From: Eublepharis macularius
Lineage: Eukaryota; Chordata; Lepidosauria; Squamata; Eublepharidae
NCBI RefSeq assembly: GCF_028583425.1
Contig: NC_072801.1
Coordinates: 66,541,766-66,605,765 of the forward strand
Reading direction: 5' to 3'
DNA: 64,000 nucleotides
Of the stretch, positions 22,079 through 32,959 are shown piece after piece. The translations under genes and the position numbers were made by a program. Within the stretch, counting starts at the first letter, position 1; every line of letters starts with the position of its first letter. A model generated the notes under the pieces. It saw nothing but the letters and a program-made list of their open reading frames with translations, was not told the origin of the DNA and searched no databases.

Positions 22079-23216
22079 TGCAATTTGCTCTGTTTGGGCA
22101 TGGGGAGAGCAGATAGCTTCTACTGTAGCCCCAAATCAAATTGGGCTACAACGAGTTACACTGTTCGATTTGCACGGGTTGGATTTTACCTCCCCATTCT
22201 CACTAGTAAAACTGTCACTTCCTTTAGGTATTAACTTTTCTTTCTTTAAATGTGAACAAGCCTGTTTGGGGTGGTCTTTGGCAGGTTACTAGTCCTCATC
22301 AAATAGCCACCCCTGGTTTGTTTTTTGGCCTTCCAGGCAGTCTGAAAAATATTGTTATCAATCGTAAACAAGAAGGTTTGTCCTAGGAACGTATTGTTTA
22401 GCATGTGAAGTCTCTGCATGGGTTACCATCTGACCAAATTTCAGAAATGATCTGATCGTTTAACATCATTGCTGCTAACTAGAATCCGCAGAAGGGATGT
22501 AGGACACAGCAACAGTTCTCAATGTGGAGTGGAGGGCTGCTAATTGAGGAAATGAATTTGACCTCCAAGTTTCTCATCTGCAGATTTTATAGCCAGTGAT
22601 AGCTATTTATTAATGAACGTCCAGTTTGCATTTCTCTTATTAAAATAGCACACAAGCTGGCTGAAAACAAGATAAAAGAAGATTAATCTAAAACAATAAA
22701 ATCATTGAATAAAAAAGGTACATTCTATTAGCCAAATATTCTCTGTTTCTATGGACATTCACAGCACCAGGTGTGCAGTGATCAACATTCGACTATGGTT
22801 GACTGCCGGCACAAAGCACCTGTCCAGATCTGACAAATACTTGCCATTTATTGCCGAGACATAAGAAGCTGTGTAGCTATGGTAGATTGTCGTAGCAGAA
22901 CTAAAGTCCAGCAGCATCTTAAAGAGAATGAGTAATTGGGATACAATATGCCGGCTATTGCCATTAAGGCAATTTTCTATATTGCTATATTTATTGTTAT
23001 TCATGATATTGTGTCCCGCCCTAAGCCTGCTTGTGGAGAGGGCGGGAGATACATAAATAAATATACAATAATTAATTAATTAATTAAAATTAGGACTGTC
23101 GGGTTTCCAGCCAGCATCTGTTACCTGTGCCTTTAAAAACTGTCTCAATCGGCTGATCTTAATAGGTGATAATGTTTTTTTCCATTCCACAAAAAGTATT
23201 GCCTGATGATCTCGGC
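22079..23216. other. no gene recognised
   Basis: No gene. Near 23008-23095 a 'cccgccctaagcctgcttgtggagagggcggg' type LINE tail is followed by an AATT-rich run. Confidence 0.4.
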
Positions 23217-23990
23217 CCATCATAGAATCATAGGGTTGGAAGAGACCTCTAATGTCAGTCTATGGATGACAGGCTATGGCAGATAGACCCCTGTACCATC
23301 ACTGCAAAAAATCCACAATCTTGGTTGAAAAGGCTTTATTCAGGAATCACATCAAATCCATAGATATATCCATAGGATTGCTCAAAAGTAAAGCAAGTAA
23401 ACAAGCAAGTTGACTGGAATACTTAAATGTGTGAAAACCCCTTTTCTTATAGAAGAAGCACAATTACTCCTCTCCCCTCCCAACAGTAAAACATAACTTG
23501 TGGTGCGAAGCAGGCTTGGGTCCTCCTCGCATAGTTTACATATCAAGTCTAGACACTAGGAAGGCATAAGATTAAAGCTGAAACAGTGATACATGAGAAC
23601 GAACAGTTTACAAGGTCAGAAGCTCTGGGAGCCTCCAAGCCATTAGATAAGGCACCTGCAGCTTCAGTAGGCTTGTGAAAGCAAGGAAATTTATGGCATT
23701 TGGCAATATGACATCAAGGCACAGCATTAATAATGGTTCACAGCAACAGTAATGGCTCATTGTGATAGCTCAGCTTAAAATAATGGCATGGATGAGGGGC
23801 AGACATGACATCTAGGGTCATCTAGTCCAACCCCCTGCACAATCCAGGAAATTCACAGCCACCTTTCCCCCTACACACATGCCCAGTGACCCTTACTGCC
23901 TGCCCAGAAGATGGCATACAGTATCAAATTGCCCTGAAAGACACAAGAGCAGGTCAGCATGTTTCCCCCATCCAATTAGTTGGCAACCAT
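23217..23990 (+). mobile_element. CR1 LINE 3'-end fragment split by an LTR
   Basis: 'tcatagaatcatagggttgg' and 'aagagacctct' are the CR1 3' end; the sequence resumes at 23811 as 'tctagggtcatctagtccaa' and 'ccccctgcacaatccagg'. The two halves join sensibly if 23253-23810 plus one 5-bp repeat is removed. Confidence 0.8.
23253..23810. mobile_element. solo LTR (fossil), family undetermined
   Basis: The insertion begins TGTCA and ends TGACA, a perfect inverted terminal pentamer of LTR type. It is flanked by TCTAA and TCTAG, a 5-bp target duplication with one change. Length 558 bp, no internal coding region, so a recombined solo LTR. It lies inside a CR1 copy and so is younger than it. Confidence 0.75.
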
Positions 23991-24397
23991 ACATTAAATA
24001 GTTATTTAAAAAAAAAATCGATAAAACATTTCCCCTTCACATTTCACTCTAAAAGCGGTGAGGGTGGGCATCAAAGAAACCAAACTATATCTTAGGAAGA
24101 ATAAAATATTTTAAAAAACCCATCAGAACAGAGCCGATAAGAATCTTTTCATATTTACTCGATAGACTGAGCAGAAGCCGAGCTCTTTGGGTGGCGGCAA
24201 TGGCAGGAATGATGGATCCTTTGCTTCTGGTCTGCTCTGATAGCTGCCTCAGCTCCAATTTATATTCTGGACATTTGGGACCCACCCCAGAGCTTCCGTT
24301 TCTGGCTGATGGGGATTGCTTCCTCATTTTAGAAGAAAACAAAATTGAAGCTCCAGCCCAGAGTCAAATTGGGCAATTCTTGCTTCACCCATACATA
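23991..24397. other. no gene recognised
   Basis: Short open frames on both strands at 24085-24415 have no identifiable domain. Confidence 0.35.
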
Positions 24398-24515
24398 GGG
24401 CCAAGCTACACATGACGAATGACACTTGACCAGCAAGTGTATTTCTCCCTGTTCACTTGCCCTCCACTCAATCCACTTGCCGTTCAAGTGTCATTCGTCA
24501 TGTGTAGCTTGGCCC
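24398..24515. mobile_element. Harbinger-like MITE, copy 4
   Basis: Ends gggccaagctacacatgacg and complement; ATA flanks both sides (24395-24397, 24516-24518). Nearly the same size and interior as copy 1. Confidence 0.8.
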
Positions 24516-24548
24516 ATAGAGAAGCTGACCTTCCAATAGGTGTGTTTT

Positions 24549-24718
24549 AGGGTTGCCAGACTCCAGGTGGGACCTAGTGATCCCCCAGAATTATAACTGA
24601 TCTCCAGACTACAGAGAAAAGGGCTGCTTTGTGGTATTTTACCCCACAGAGACCCCCTCCCCTCCCCAAAATCTGGCCTCCGTAGGCTCTCTCCCCAGTC
24701 GCCAGAATATACCAACTC
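24549..24718. repeat. dispersed ~200-bp repeat ('gttgccaactcc' family)
   Basis: 'agggttgccagactccaggt' start, 'ctgatctccagactacagag' interior, and decayed end near 24718. It is followed by 24719-25412, in which only a fragment of the 11003-type repeat (about 25005-25070) was recognised. Confidence 0.65.
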
Positions 24719-25412
24719 TTGAACATACCAACTAATGGATTTGCCTCAGTTGCCAGCACAAATAAATCTTCAGATGTTTCTCCGGCCTTCCTGGAACAGG
24801 TTACCAGAAACTGAAGAATAGCATCCCTGAAAATCAGCTGACCCACCAACTGTCAAGATGATTTGAAAATGAACAATTGCAGTAGTGTTTGGGTGGGCTT
24901 ACTCTATAGAATATGAAGTAAGAAGGAAAGCAAAGCAAAACAAAGAAAAAAAACGCTCCCTCCTGTCCAAATAAATGTAGGATTCTTTGATGCTTCTGAG
25001 GAATGAAGTTGGACTCATGAAAGCTTACGTGGGAATAAATCTTGTTTGCTCTTAAGGTGCCACTGGACAAATGTTTATTTTAAATATTGCATAACTCTGG
25101 ATTCTCCTCAGCAGCTGTACCAGCCAATTTCCCTATTTGTTCTTACAGCAAGGACAACTAGGCCGAGTGAGTTTACCTCAGTGATAGGTTGCTAAAACAG
25201 AACGCATTTAACTCTACCCTAACACCTCAGTTCCAAGGAGATGCATATATAACAACTTGTTGTGAGATTGGGAGCCGCTGTAACTGTTTGAGCACTTTAT
25301 GAATTCTTTAATTTGGCCTGAAGAATACTAAAAAAATCTATTTTGATATATTCATTATTATTAATGGCATAGTACAGATTAGGAAGTGCTTGTATAGTTG
25401 GTTATTCTCATC

Positions 25413-25757
25413 AACGAAGCTGAAGTTGGTTACTTATTCCCAGTTCCTTATTCGTACTTCCTTATTCCTTATTCGTTATTCGCAAAGCCAAAGAAAAATA
25501 TTGGGGGGGGGGGAGCAAAATATTGTGGGAAAACTGAAAAGCTCTACACTCCAAAATGAAGTTTGCAGGGGCACATATTATACACCTTCATATTCACAAG
25601 ACTCAGCACTCTAAGTGGACCTATACTGGGTCATCCTACAAAACCCACATCTTGAGTAAACAGCTTCAAAATAGGATGCCCCCAAAACAATTCAATAAGA
25701 AGAAAGGGGCAGCAGCTGCAGCAGGAAAAAACTTTGGATCACCCCAAATCACACAGA
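25413..25757 (+). repeat. left inverted end of the 25413-28103 element
   Basis: Reads through 'atgaagtttgcaggggcaca' and 'gggtcatcctacaaaaccca' to 'aaggggcagcagctgcagca'. The complement with few differences forms the right end. The terminal part is rich in 'ttattc' motifs (25437-25485). Confidence 0.9.
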
Positions 25758-26373
25758 TCTGAACTCCAGAGACAGTCCCCCACAAGAGGACATGTGCTGG
25801 TGCTGATCCAGTCTCTGGTTCTGGACCTAAGGCCTCGCATGTGGCCTGCCACCAAGCACCCAGTATTAGACCTTTTTTTGAATAAGGAAATGGTGAAAAT
25901 ATAAGCCCCCTGCAACCCTAAATAATCTTTGGATCAAATCACACAGATCTGAACTCCAGAGCCTGTCCCCCACCGCAGCTCATATGTTGGTTCTGATCCA
26001 TTCTCTAGTTTTGGAGCTGAGCCCTCCTACGTGGCATGCTGGCAAGAACCTTGTATTAGACATAGCTCTGAACAAGGAAGTGGGGAAAATTTAAGCTCTT
26101 TGCACCCCTAAACAGTCTTTGTTTCACTCCAAATCTTTACCTTTCTTCCAGAACTTTGAAAGCCCCAAGGAATAGTGTGCAATAGATGATAATGTCTAGT
26201 TGGACGGAACAGGAACTTGTTCCAAATCTTGTTTTTATGGCTAAGGCTGCCTGGCTACTACTGGATGTAATCCCCTGTAAGTTTATAGTAGAGTCAATTT
26301 AAAGTTCAGCTGGCTAGGAGTGTGAAAAAATAAAATCATAGAAGAAAGGTATAAAATTGTTTATTCTGAAAAT

Positions 26374-26985
26374 TCACATAAAGTTTTTCTGGAATTTTGT
26401 GTCTCCAGTGCTGGTGGTAGAGCATCGCTCTAAGGTTGATGATTGACGAAGAGCAACAATGTGGTTCGGAAAGGGATGTCTCTTCATAATATCATTGAAA
26501 ACAGCTTCTGTGGCCTCTCTGTTGCCATGTCCGGCGCTCTGTTTTTCCATTAGTCCATCATACAGATGCCAATGGCCATTCTTTCCCAGTTTGTGGAAAC
26601 AAACAAAATGTTGTCCCGTATTATATGTTATGCCAACCACTTTGTATCTGCAGAAGAAAATACGTTAATGGTTTTTATCTGTAGTTGTTCATGCGTTATG
26701 CTCTTGGGGTAGGGAAAAGACAGGCATTCCTTGTTTTTCATTCTGCCTCTGTGAGACAGTAAATACAAAATTTGCATTTTCTTCACATATGCATTTGAAT
26801 AAAAAAATTGTGACAATTTCTTAAAAATCTGAGATTGATTTAGCAACGTACTTAATGTTATATATTGAGATCTCTGCTGGGAAGTTCCGCGGATCAAATT
26901 GATCAGTGCTTGTATATGGACCTTTGACTGCAACAGTGATCAGCAGCATGCATGGCATTCCATTGACAAATAGACGAGGTCCCAG
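26374..26985 (-). pseudogene. two-exon fragment with a USP-like peptidase His box
   Basis: Exon A (26852 to about 26985) encodes RLFVNGMPCMLLITVAVKG and ends ...IYNIK. Exon B (26374-26647) continues YKVVGITYNTGQHFVCFHKL, then HWHLYDGLM, and stops after about 90 codons. The exons are joined by consensus sites: donor GTACGT beginning at 26851 and acceptor ttcttctgcag ending at 26648, giving a 204-bp intron in phase 2 that keeps the frame. The pattern 'G-x-H-[FY]-V-x-[FY]...W-x-x-[FY]-D' is the His box of ubiquitin-specific (C19/USPL1-like) peptidases; the Cys box that should lie upstream is not in this element. An AATAAA follows the stop by about a dozen bases (26360-26365). It may be the tail of a transposon-borne protease gene or a captured host exon pair. 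Confidence 0.6.
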
Positions 26986-26989
26986 TCTC

Positions 26990-27775
26990 TGGAGTTCTGA
27001 GGTGTGTGATTTGGGGTGATCCAAAGATTATTTGGGGTTGCAGGAGGCTTATATTTTCACCATTTCCTTATTCAAAAAAAGGTCTAATACTGGGTGCTTG
27101 GTGGCAGGCCACATGCGAGGCCTTAGGTCCAGAACCAGAGACTGGATCAGCACCAGCACATGTCAACTTGTGGGGGACAGTCTCTGGAGTTCTGAGGTGT
27201 GTGATTTGGGGTGATCCAAAGATTATTTGGGGTTGCAGGAGGCTTATATTTTCACCATTTCCTTATTCAAAAAAAGGTCTAATACTGGGTGCTTGGTGGC
27301 AGGCCACATGCGAGGCCTTAGGTCCAGAACCAGAGACTGGATCAGCACCAGCACATGTCAACTTGTGGGGGACAGTCTCTGGAGTTCAGGGGTGAGTGAT
27401 TTGGGGTGATCCAAAGATTATTTGGGGTTGCAGGGGGCTTATATTTTCACCATTTCCTTATTCAAAAAAAGGTCTAATACTGGGTGCTTGGTGGCAGGCC
27501 ACATGCGAGGCCTTAGGTCCAGAACCAGAAACTGGATCAGCACCAACACATGTCCTCTTGTGGGGGACAGTCTCTGGCGTTCAGATCTGTGTGATTTGGG
27601 GTGATCCAAAGATTAATTGGGGTTGCAGGAGGCTTATATTTTCACCATTTCCTTATTCAAAAAAAGGTCTAATACTGGGTGCTTGGGTGCAGGCCACATG
27701 CGAGGCCTTAGGTCCAGAACCAGAGACTGGATCAGCACCCGCACATGTCCTCTTGTGGGGGACTGTCTCTGGAGT
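26990..27775. repeat. four tandem 195-bp units
   Basis: Units start near 26990, 27185, 27380 and 27575, each reading from 'ctggagttctgaggtgtgtg' through 'ggtctaatactgggtgcttg' to 'tgtgggggacagtct'. The first two are nearly identical. Two diverged inverted units sit at the other end of the element. 195 is a multiple of three, which is why the units stay open in frame; I do not regard them as coding. Confidence 0.95.
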
Positions 27776-28103
27776 TCAGATCTGTGTGATTTGGGGTGAT
27801 CCAAAGTTTTCTCCTGCTGCAGCTGCTGCCCCTTTCTTCTTATTGAATTGTTTTGGGGGCATCCTATTTTGAAGCTGTTTACTCAAGATCTGGGTTTTGT
27901 AGGATGACCCAGTATAGGTCCACTTAGAGTGCTGAGTCTTGTGAATATGAAGGTGTATAATATGTGCCCCTGCAAACTTCATTTTGGAGTGTAGAGCTTT
28001 TCAGTTTTCCCACAATATTTTGCTTTGACTTTGCGAATAACGAATAAGGAAAAAGGAAGTGCGAATAGGGAACTGGGAATAAGTAACCAACTTCAGCTTC
28101 GTT
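27776..28103 (-). repeat. right inverted end of the 25413-28103 element
   Basis: Reverse complement of 25413-25757, ending 'aagtaaccaacttcagcttc' plus 'gtt'. Confidence 0.9.
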
Positions 28104-29198
28104 TCACATCACATGTTTTTGTTTCATCTGGAGGTGGGCAAGATCCTCTTTGATCACAGAGATCCTCTTTGACCACAATTCATACAACCCTCTCCTTTAC
28201 ATTTGCATCTTAAGACCCAATAACACATTTTCAATACCGATCACAGACTCCCAGAACAAAAAATGTAGCAAGCCACCCAGAAAATGGAAAAATATCTCTG
28301 TATATATAGGCATGAAACATGCAAAAATATCATATGACAAGTGTGTTCAATACATGTACAGTGTGTTCAATACATATTACAGTGTATTTATATAATCATA
28401 ATAAATCACAGAACTCCAGCATTATGTCTAGTTTAATCCTTTTTGAAATCGGAGCCAGTTTAGTATCTTTTGAAAATAATAGTCACATTGTCTTGTGCAA
28501 GCAAGCATCCATATTTTCCACATGCTATTTAATAATTTAGATCAAATGTGTTTCGGTACCCCAAAAACACAGCAACCACGTTTCCCCACATTTTTACCTT
28601 TGCACACTGGAATCATAAAATCAATCAGAAATGCATGTATTAAGGATTAAGGAGGTACTGCTAGGGTTGCCAACCTCCAGGTTGGGCTTGGGTATTTTTA
28701 ACAATTACAACTGATTAAAAAAAAATTAATAAATCTCAGAAATTGAACCCCACCCCCAAACTCAGTGGCTGCTACCAGAGGTTCTTTAGTTTTTGAGGGG
28801 CTGGAACTTTCCTTTTTAACCCCATTCTCTCTCTCTCCCCACTGAAGTTACAGGACAAGCAGACAAACTGAAGGGGGAGGCAGGAGAAGGAAGACTTTGG
28901 CTTACTTTCCCTTCTGAAGGTATTCACGCCACAAGGAAGAAAGAACACTCCTTCTCTGCCTCCATCCAGGAAGTTCTGGTGACTTATGTGCTCTTATCAG
29001 GGAGTAAAGTCCATGGACTTTGATGGGCATTACTTCAAGTAAACACGTAGCAGGCACAGCATACTCACTCAGAAAGTTGCCTCTTGGAGATTGTCTTAAA
29101 AATAATGGGTTTCTGTCCAAAAAACATGAGCTAAGCAGGAGCTTTCAGAGAACTTTAGAGAAACAGAAGGGAGATCTGCTGTGGAAGGGGGCCCTGGT
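28104..29198. other. no gene recognised
   Basis: Contains a partial 'gttgccaacctccagg' repeat near 28672-28765. No supported gene. Confidence 0.4.
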
Positions 29199-29392
29199 AG
29201 GGTTGGACAGTTTCCAAACAGGAGCTAGAGATCTCCTGGAATGGCAACTGCTCTCCAGACAACAGACATCACTTCCCCTGGAAGAAATGGCAGTTCTGGT
29301 GGGTGGACGCTATGGTCCACCCTCCCATCTCCAAACCTCAACCTCTCCTGGTTCCTTCCCCAAATTTCCAGGTATTTCCCCAGCTCAAGCTG
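29199..29392. repeat. dispersed ~200-bp repeat ('gttgccaactcc' family), decayed
   Basis: 'tagggttggacagtttccaa' start, 'gatctcctggaatggcaactg' and 'catcacttcccctggaag' interior, decayed end 'ccagctcaagctgacc'. Confidence 0.55.
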
Positions 29393-29825
29393 ACCATATG
29401 CCCTGGGCAGCCTTTACTAGGCAGGGTACTCTCATCCAGCCCTTTGGTTGGCTTCTTTTTCTCTCCTTGCACTCTGTTTCTTTCCAGTTGCCCCTTCAGC
29501 CTTCACTGTTTCTACTTCGGGTTTAAGGGGAAGCTGTCACTAGCCCTCCAGGGCCGAGGGCCGAAGGCCACCAAGAATTTCTCTGAGGAGCTCTAGCTCT
29601 TGGTTTTCATTATATTTACTATTAGGTGTTCTGCCCCTGCTTGCTCCACTGGCCAACCATGAAGTTTACTGCACTCACAATATTTAACAGATGTTTTCTG
29701 TCTCCTGTTAAAAGGACTGTGGCAATACCAGAGGAAGCAGCCGCCGGAGCAATCATCTTTTGTCAGGGAAATGCAGGCAAATTTAGACGGACAATGAACT
29801 TCATAATCTACCTTTCTCTCCCCTG

Positions 29826-30260
29826 GTGTCTCATCATTTCATCCTCACAACCGCAGCCAAATGAGACTCCTAGCTTTATTTTCAGAGGAATTATGCCTGC
29901 CACAGAGATCCTTATCTTCAACCGCAAATTTGGAAGTGTGAATTTTGGCAATAACACAGGACACAATGTTCTGATTTCCTTCATTTTGGGCACCACAACT
30001 CTCATCCTCGTTCTAAAGCAGGATGAGGGAGTGGGGGTTGAAGCTTCTAGCTTTATTGTAGAATGAGTTATGCTTGCCGCAGGCACCCATGGCTTCATAT
30101 ACAAAATAAGGAGGGGGAGGAGGTCTGGGGATTTCATGGCCCAAGAAGGTCTGGTTCCCTTTCTGTTTTGCACTGCAGCTCTCACCATCATCCTGAAGCT
30201 GGTGGCCGCCTTTGAGATTCCTACCTTCATCTTATGATGAGTTATGTGTGCCACAGATGG
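29826..30260. repeat. degenerate tandem repeat, period about 175-180 bp
   Basis: 'cctagctttattttcagagg...ttatgcctgccacag', 'tctagctttattgtagaatg...ttatgcttgccgcag' and 'cctaccttcatcttatgatg...ttatgtgtgccacag' begin near 29868, 30047 and 30222. Between them 'acaactctcatcctcgttct' is paralleled by 'gcagctctcaccatcatcct'. Three diverged units. Open frames across this region follow the repeat and are not called as genes. Confidence 0.65.
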
Positions 30261-31079
30261 ACTAATGCATTTATATATACGGATTTCTGCAGTTCATACT
30301 ATCCATCACCCCACCCTTCCTCTTCCTCTGTTGTGCAGGTTGGGGCCATGTCTGCTTTTTCTGCAGCTATTGCTCCCCAGGTATAGACTAAACTTCTTGG
30401 TCTGAGGAAAGCACCGCATGAACCAGCAGGCAAGGATCTCTCTTCCCTTGCCTCTCCTGGTACCCAAGACAGCCTTTAAGCCGCATCAGTGTCACTGTCA
30501 CGTGGTAGAAAATGGCCCCTCAGAAAGACAATCTAAGGTGTCAGGTGGGGTGAAAAGTTTTCTCGGTCTACCAGCTCATATCAGGGTTACCAGGTTGAGT
30601 CTGGCAATCAATGGGAGGTTTGGGGGCAGGGGCATGGAGGGTCATGTGACATCAGTGACATTACTACGTCACTTCCATGTACAACCTAGAATTATAGTGG
30701 TAGCTCTAACTCTGCAACTTCATGGTTTTACCATCAAGTTTCCAGAGATTCCTAGAGCTACCACTGACACTTCTAGGGTATGCAACTGGAAGCGACATCA
30801 TCACACTAGGGCCAATTCTTAAAGAATTGCTATGTTTTCAGCCAATTCTGTCCCTGTAGTAATTCCACTGCTTCAGGTCACACACAGGAGTGAATGCATG
30901 ACCACTTCCCTGGCCCACCTGCCAATGGCAGATAATCTCCGGGGGCCTGCCTCCTCTCGCCGATTGCCCACTATCAGACGCAGAGGCAGAAATCCCCAGA
31001 AAATTTCCTCCCACCAGCAGGCACCTAGGAGCCCTAATTTAGAGAGGGAAGGAAGAGTTGCTGGCTGGCATCCCCCTTC
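30261..31079. other. no gene recognised
   Basis: A weak palindrome near 30665-30785 ('agtggtagctctaact' and 'agagctaccactgacac'). No supported gene. Confidence 0.4.
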
Positions 31080-31352
31080 ACTCCAATGATTTTTATACAC
31101 CACAGTATCAAGAAACAAAACAGACTTTTCATGAAACTGATCTACAAATTTAATAGTTTCATGAATGGTATTAGTCCATGTACAGAATTCTTCTTCCCTT
31201 TCTCTGCTTTCAAAAATAATGAAAATATAATCAATGTAATGTTTGTACAATATGATATTTTTATAAAAGGGCTCTGGATTATACACTAGGTACACGTGGA
31301 CTCCCCATGGCAACTCCCTTTGTCTGGAAATAAAAGCCATCCTTATATCTGA

Positions 31353-31445
31353 AATAACAACAACAACAACAATATTCGATTTATATACCGCCCTTCAGGA
31401 CAACTTAATGCCCATTCAGAGCAGTTTACAAAGTATGCCATTAAT
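31353..31445 (-). repeat. SINE tail inserted in the Penelope-like element
   Basis: 'tcgatttatataccgccctt' and 'caggacaacttaatgcccatt' are the reverse of the 3' tail of the SINE at 39656. A CAA run precedes it at the expected tail position. Confidence 0.7.
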
Positions 31446-32011
31446 ACTATATCAATAAGTTCCATCAGAAAAAAGGCTGAGGGATACCTATTAGGATGCA
31501 GGGCCCAAAAAAAAATATAGTACCATCCCTACCTCATCATGTGGAATATTTGCATATGAAGCTGGAACATCCGTAGTTACAAAAATTGAATTATCTGGGA
31601 CTTGCTTCTTTTCTATTTTGTTTATGAAACCCTTAGTATTTTTAATAAAGGATGCTCACCTGCCCACAAAACATTTCAGAAAGAAATCAATAGACTGTGA
31701 AAGTGATTCCAGGACCAACCCCAAACCTGACACTATTAGATGTCGCAGGAGAATTAAACCTGGTTTGTGTACTGTAGGTATAACATAAAACACTGGAACC
31801 CTAGGGTGATCATTTAACAAAAACTTAAAAGGGGACTCACCTATGTAATTCATGTTCACTGCCTCCTGTAAAGTGATTTTGATGATTCACTTTAATTGAA
31901 CAGTGGGGTCTTAACTGGCAATCCCATAGCAGGAATGATCACTCAACTGTCGTGTGATCTCCGTGTTATAGTCTGTTGAGTTCAAGATGACCAGAGCCCT
32001 ATCTTTATTGG

Positions 32012-32277
32012 CAGGGCTTTTTTTCTGGGAAAAGAGGTGGTGGAACTCAGTGGGTTGCCTTCGGAGAAAATTGTCACATGACTGGTGGCCCTGCCCCCTG
32101 ATCTCCAGACAGAGGGGAGTTTAAATTGCCCTCCACGCTGCTGAGCGGTGCGGAGGGCACTCTAAACTCCCCTCTGTCTAGAGATCAGGGGGCGGGGCCA
32201 CCAGCCATGTGACAATTTTCAAGAGGTTCCGGATCCAGAACTCCGTTCCACCGTGTTCCAGCTGAAAAAAAGCCCTG
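32012..32277. mobile_element. hAT-type MITE, copy 1
   Basis: Inverted termini cagggctttttttctggg and 'cagctgaaaaaaagccctg'; internal palindrome around 'agacagaggggagttt'. The 8-bp target duplication is TTTATTGG / TTTATCGG (32004-32011 and 32278-32285). It sits inside the Penelope-like RT1 region, which reads on across it. Confidence 0.92.
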
Positions 32278-32540
32278 TTTATCGGCCTGCTTGATAATAA
32301 TTGTGTCTCCCTTAGGCAGATTATTCAGGGCTCTAAGTTCTTGTAATGTAAAATATATCTCTTAGCCCTGTAAGAATGTTCCAATTTATTTAAATCTCTC
32401 AATACCAGCTTCTCAAAGACTTGCAAAGATGGATCTCTAACTGCTGGCAAGGAAGTAGATTTTGGGTGGAATTCTTCTTGAATAATAGATAATGTGAACC
32501 AAGGAGAAAATCTAGAACAGAGAGTTGTACTTCTGTCCAT

Positions 32541-32959
32541 GCAGCATCCATCTTAAAGATCCAGCCTCGTATATTGAGATCAGGCAAGGGAACACTTGGG
32601 GAATAACAATTAAGGATATTGTTAAAGCCAGAGGAGTAAACAGCATCTGAATGCAGTACTGCATTACTTTGCCTTAAGAGTGGACTAGCAGAGAGAGTCC
32701 TTTGCTTTCTGCAGAATCTAAATAAGGCCAAGTGCAAACAGGCTCTGATAGAAGGCAAACCAAGTTCAGCTCTCACTAAAACCGCTGGAGAGTTGCATGG
32801 CAAAGCTATAATCTTCTTTAAAAAGGGGGTTTGGATTGGTTCCAGGGTCAAGATCAGGTGTTCATTCCAACCCCAAATCTCTGCACCACATAGAATCTGT
32901 GGGGTGGCTTTACACTGGAACAGTTTCAAGGCCAGCTCAACTAAAAATCCTTCTTTCAA
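32541..32959 (-). mobile_element. non-LTR retrotransposon C-terminal fragment
   Basis: Minus-strand frame with FQCKATPQILCGAEIWGW and LEPIQTPFLKKI followed by VLVRAELGLPSIRA, the region after the RT domain where LINE proteins carry a 'lineage' of products. The clade was not determined. It lies directly upstream of the Penelope-like fragment. Confidence 0.65.

Larger units (their letters stand above)
25413..28103. mobile_element. DNA transposon-like element with long inverted ends, tandem subterminal repeats and a peptidase fragment
   Basis: The two ends are inverted copies about 330-345 bp long (25413-25757 and 27776-28103), starting aacgaagctgaagttggtta. Just inside both ends are 195-bp units: two diverged, inverted units on the left (about 25763-26130) and four near-identical units on the right (about 26990-27775), all pointing inward or outward consistently with the end they belong to. 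The centre holds a two-exon minus-strand coding remnant with a ubiquitin-specific-peptidase-like His box. No transposase was recognised in 2.7 kb, so this copy is probably an internally deleted derivative. No convincing target duplication was found next to the ends. The superfamily is unassigned. KDZ-type elements are known to carry cysteine-protease domains, but I see no other KDZ signature here. Confidence 0.8.
31080..32540 (-). mobile_element. Penelope-like retroelement fragment
   Basis: Read on the minus strand in order: LPAVRDPSLQVFEKLVLRDL and ALNNLPKGDTIIIKQADK (the N-terminal and RT1 region, near 32290-32540), then FLLNDHPRVPVFYVIPTVHK with a following IVSGLG (31656-31859), and YKHYIDYIFIIFES with SVLFLDTVVYK (31080-31340), the catalytic and following RT blocks of Penelope-like elements. 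The YxDD-type motif reads YIDY here. The GIY-YIG endonuclease end is missing. Several frame interruptions show it is dead. It is interrupted by a hAT-type MITE (32012-32277) and a SINE tail (31353-31445). Confidence 0.85.

Noticed and set aside
25556-25762. Identical 68-codon frames in both inverted ends (also 27776-27982)
   Set aside because: Conservation is explained by the inverted ends; poly-Ala and composition give no functional hint.
26990-27872. Repeating 65-residue open frames (IWGDPKIIWG...) as a repeat protein
   Set aside because: The 195-bp unit is a multiple of three, so frames stay open across units; they lie in subterminal repeats of a transposon, and the inverted units at the other end are not conserved as protein.
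29626-30254. Open frames of about 147 codons on both strands
   Set aside because: They track a degenerate 175-180-bp tandem repeat and show no domain.
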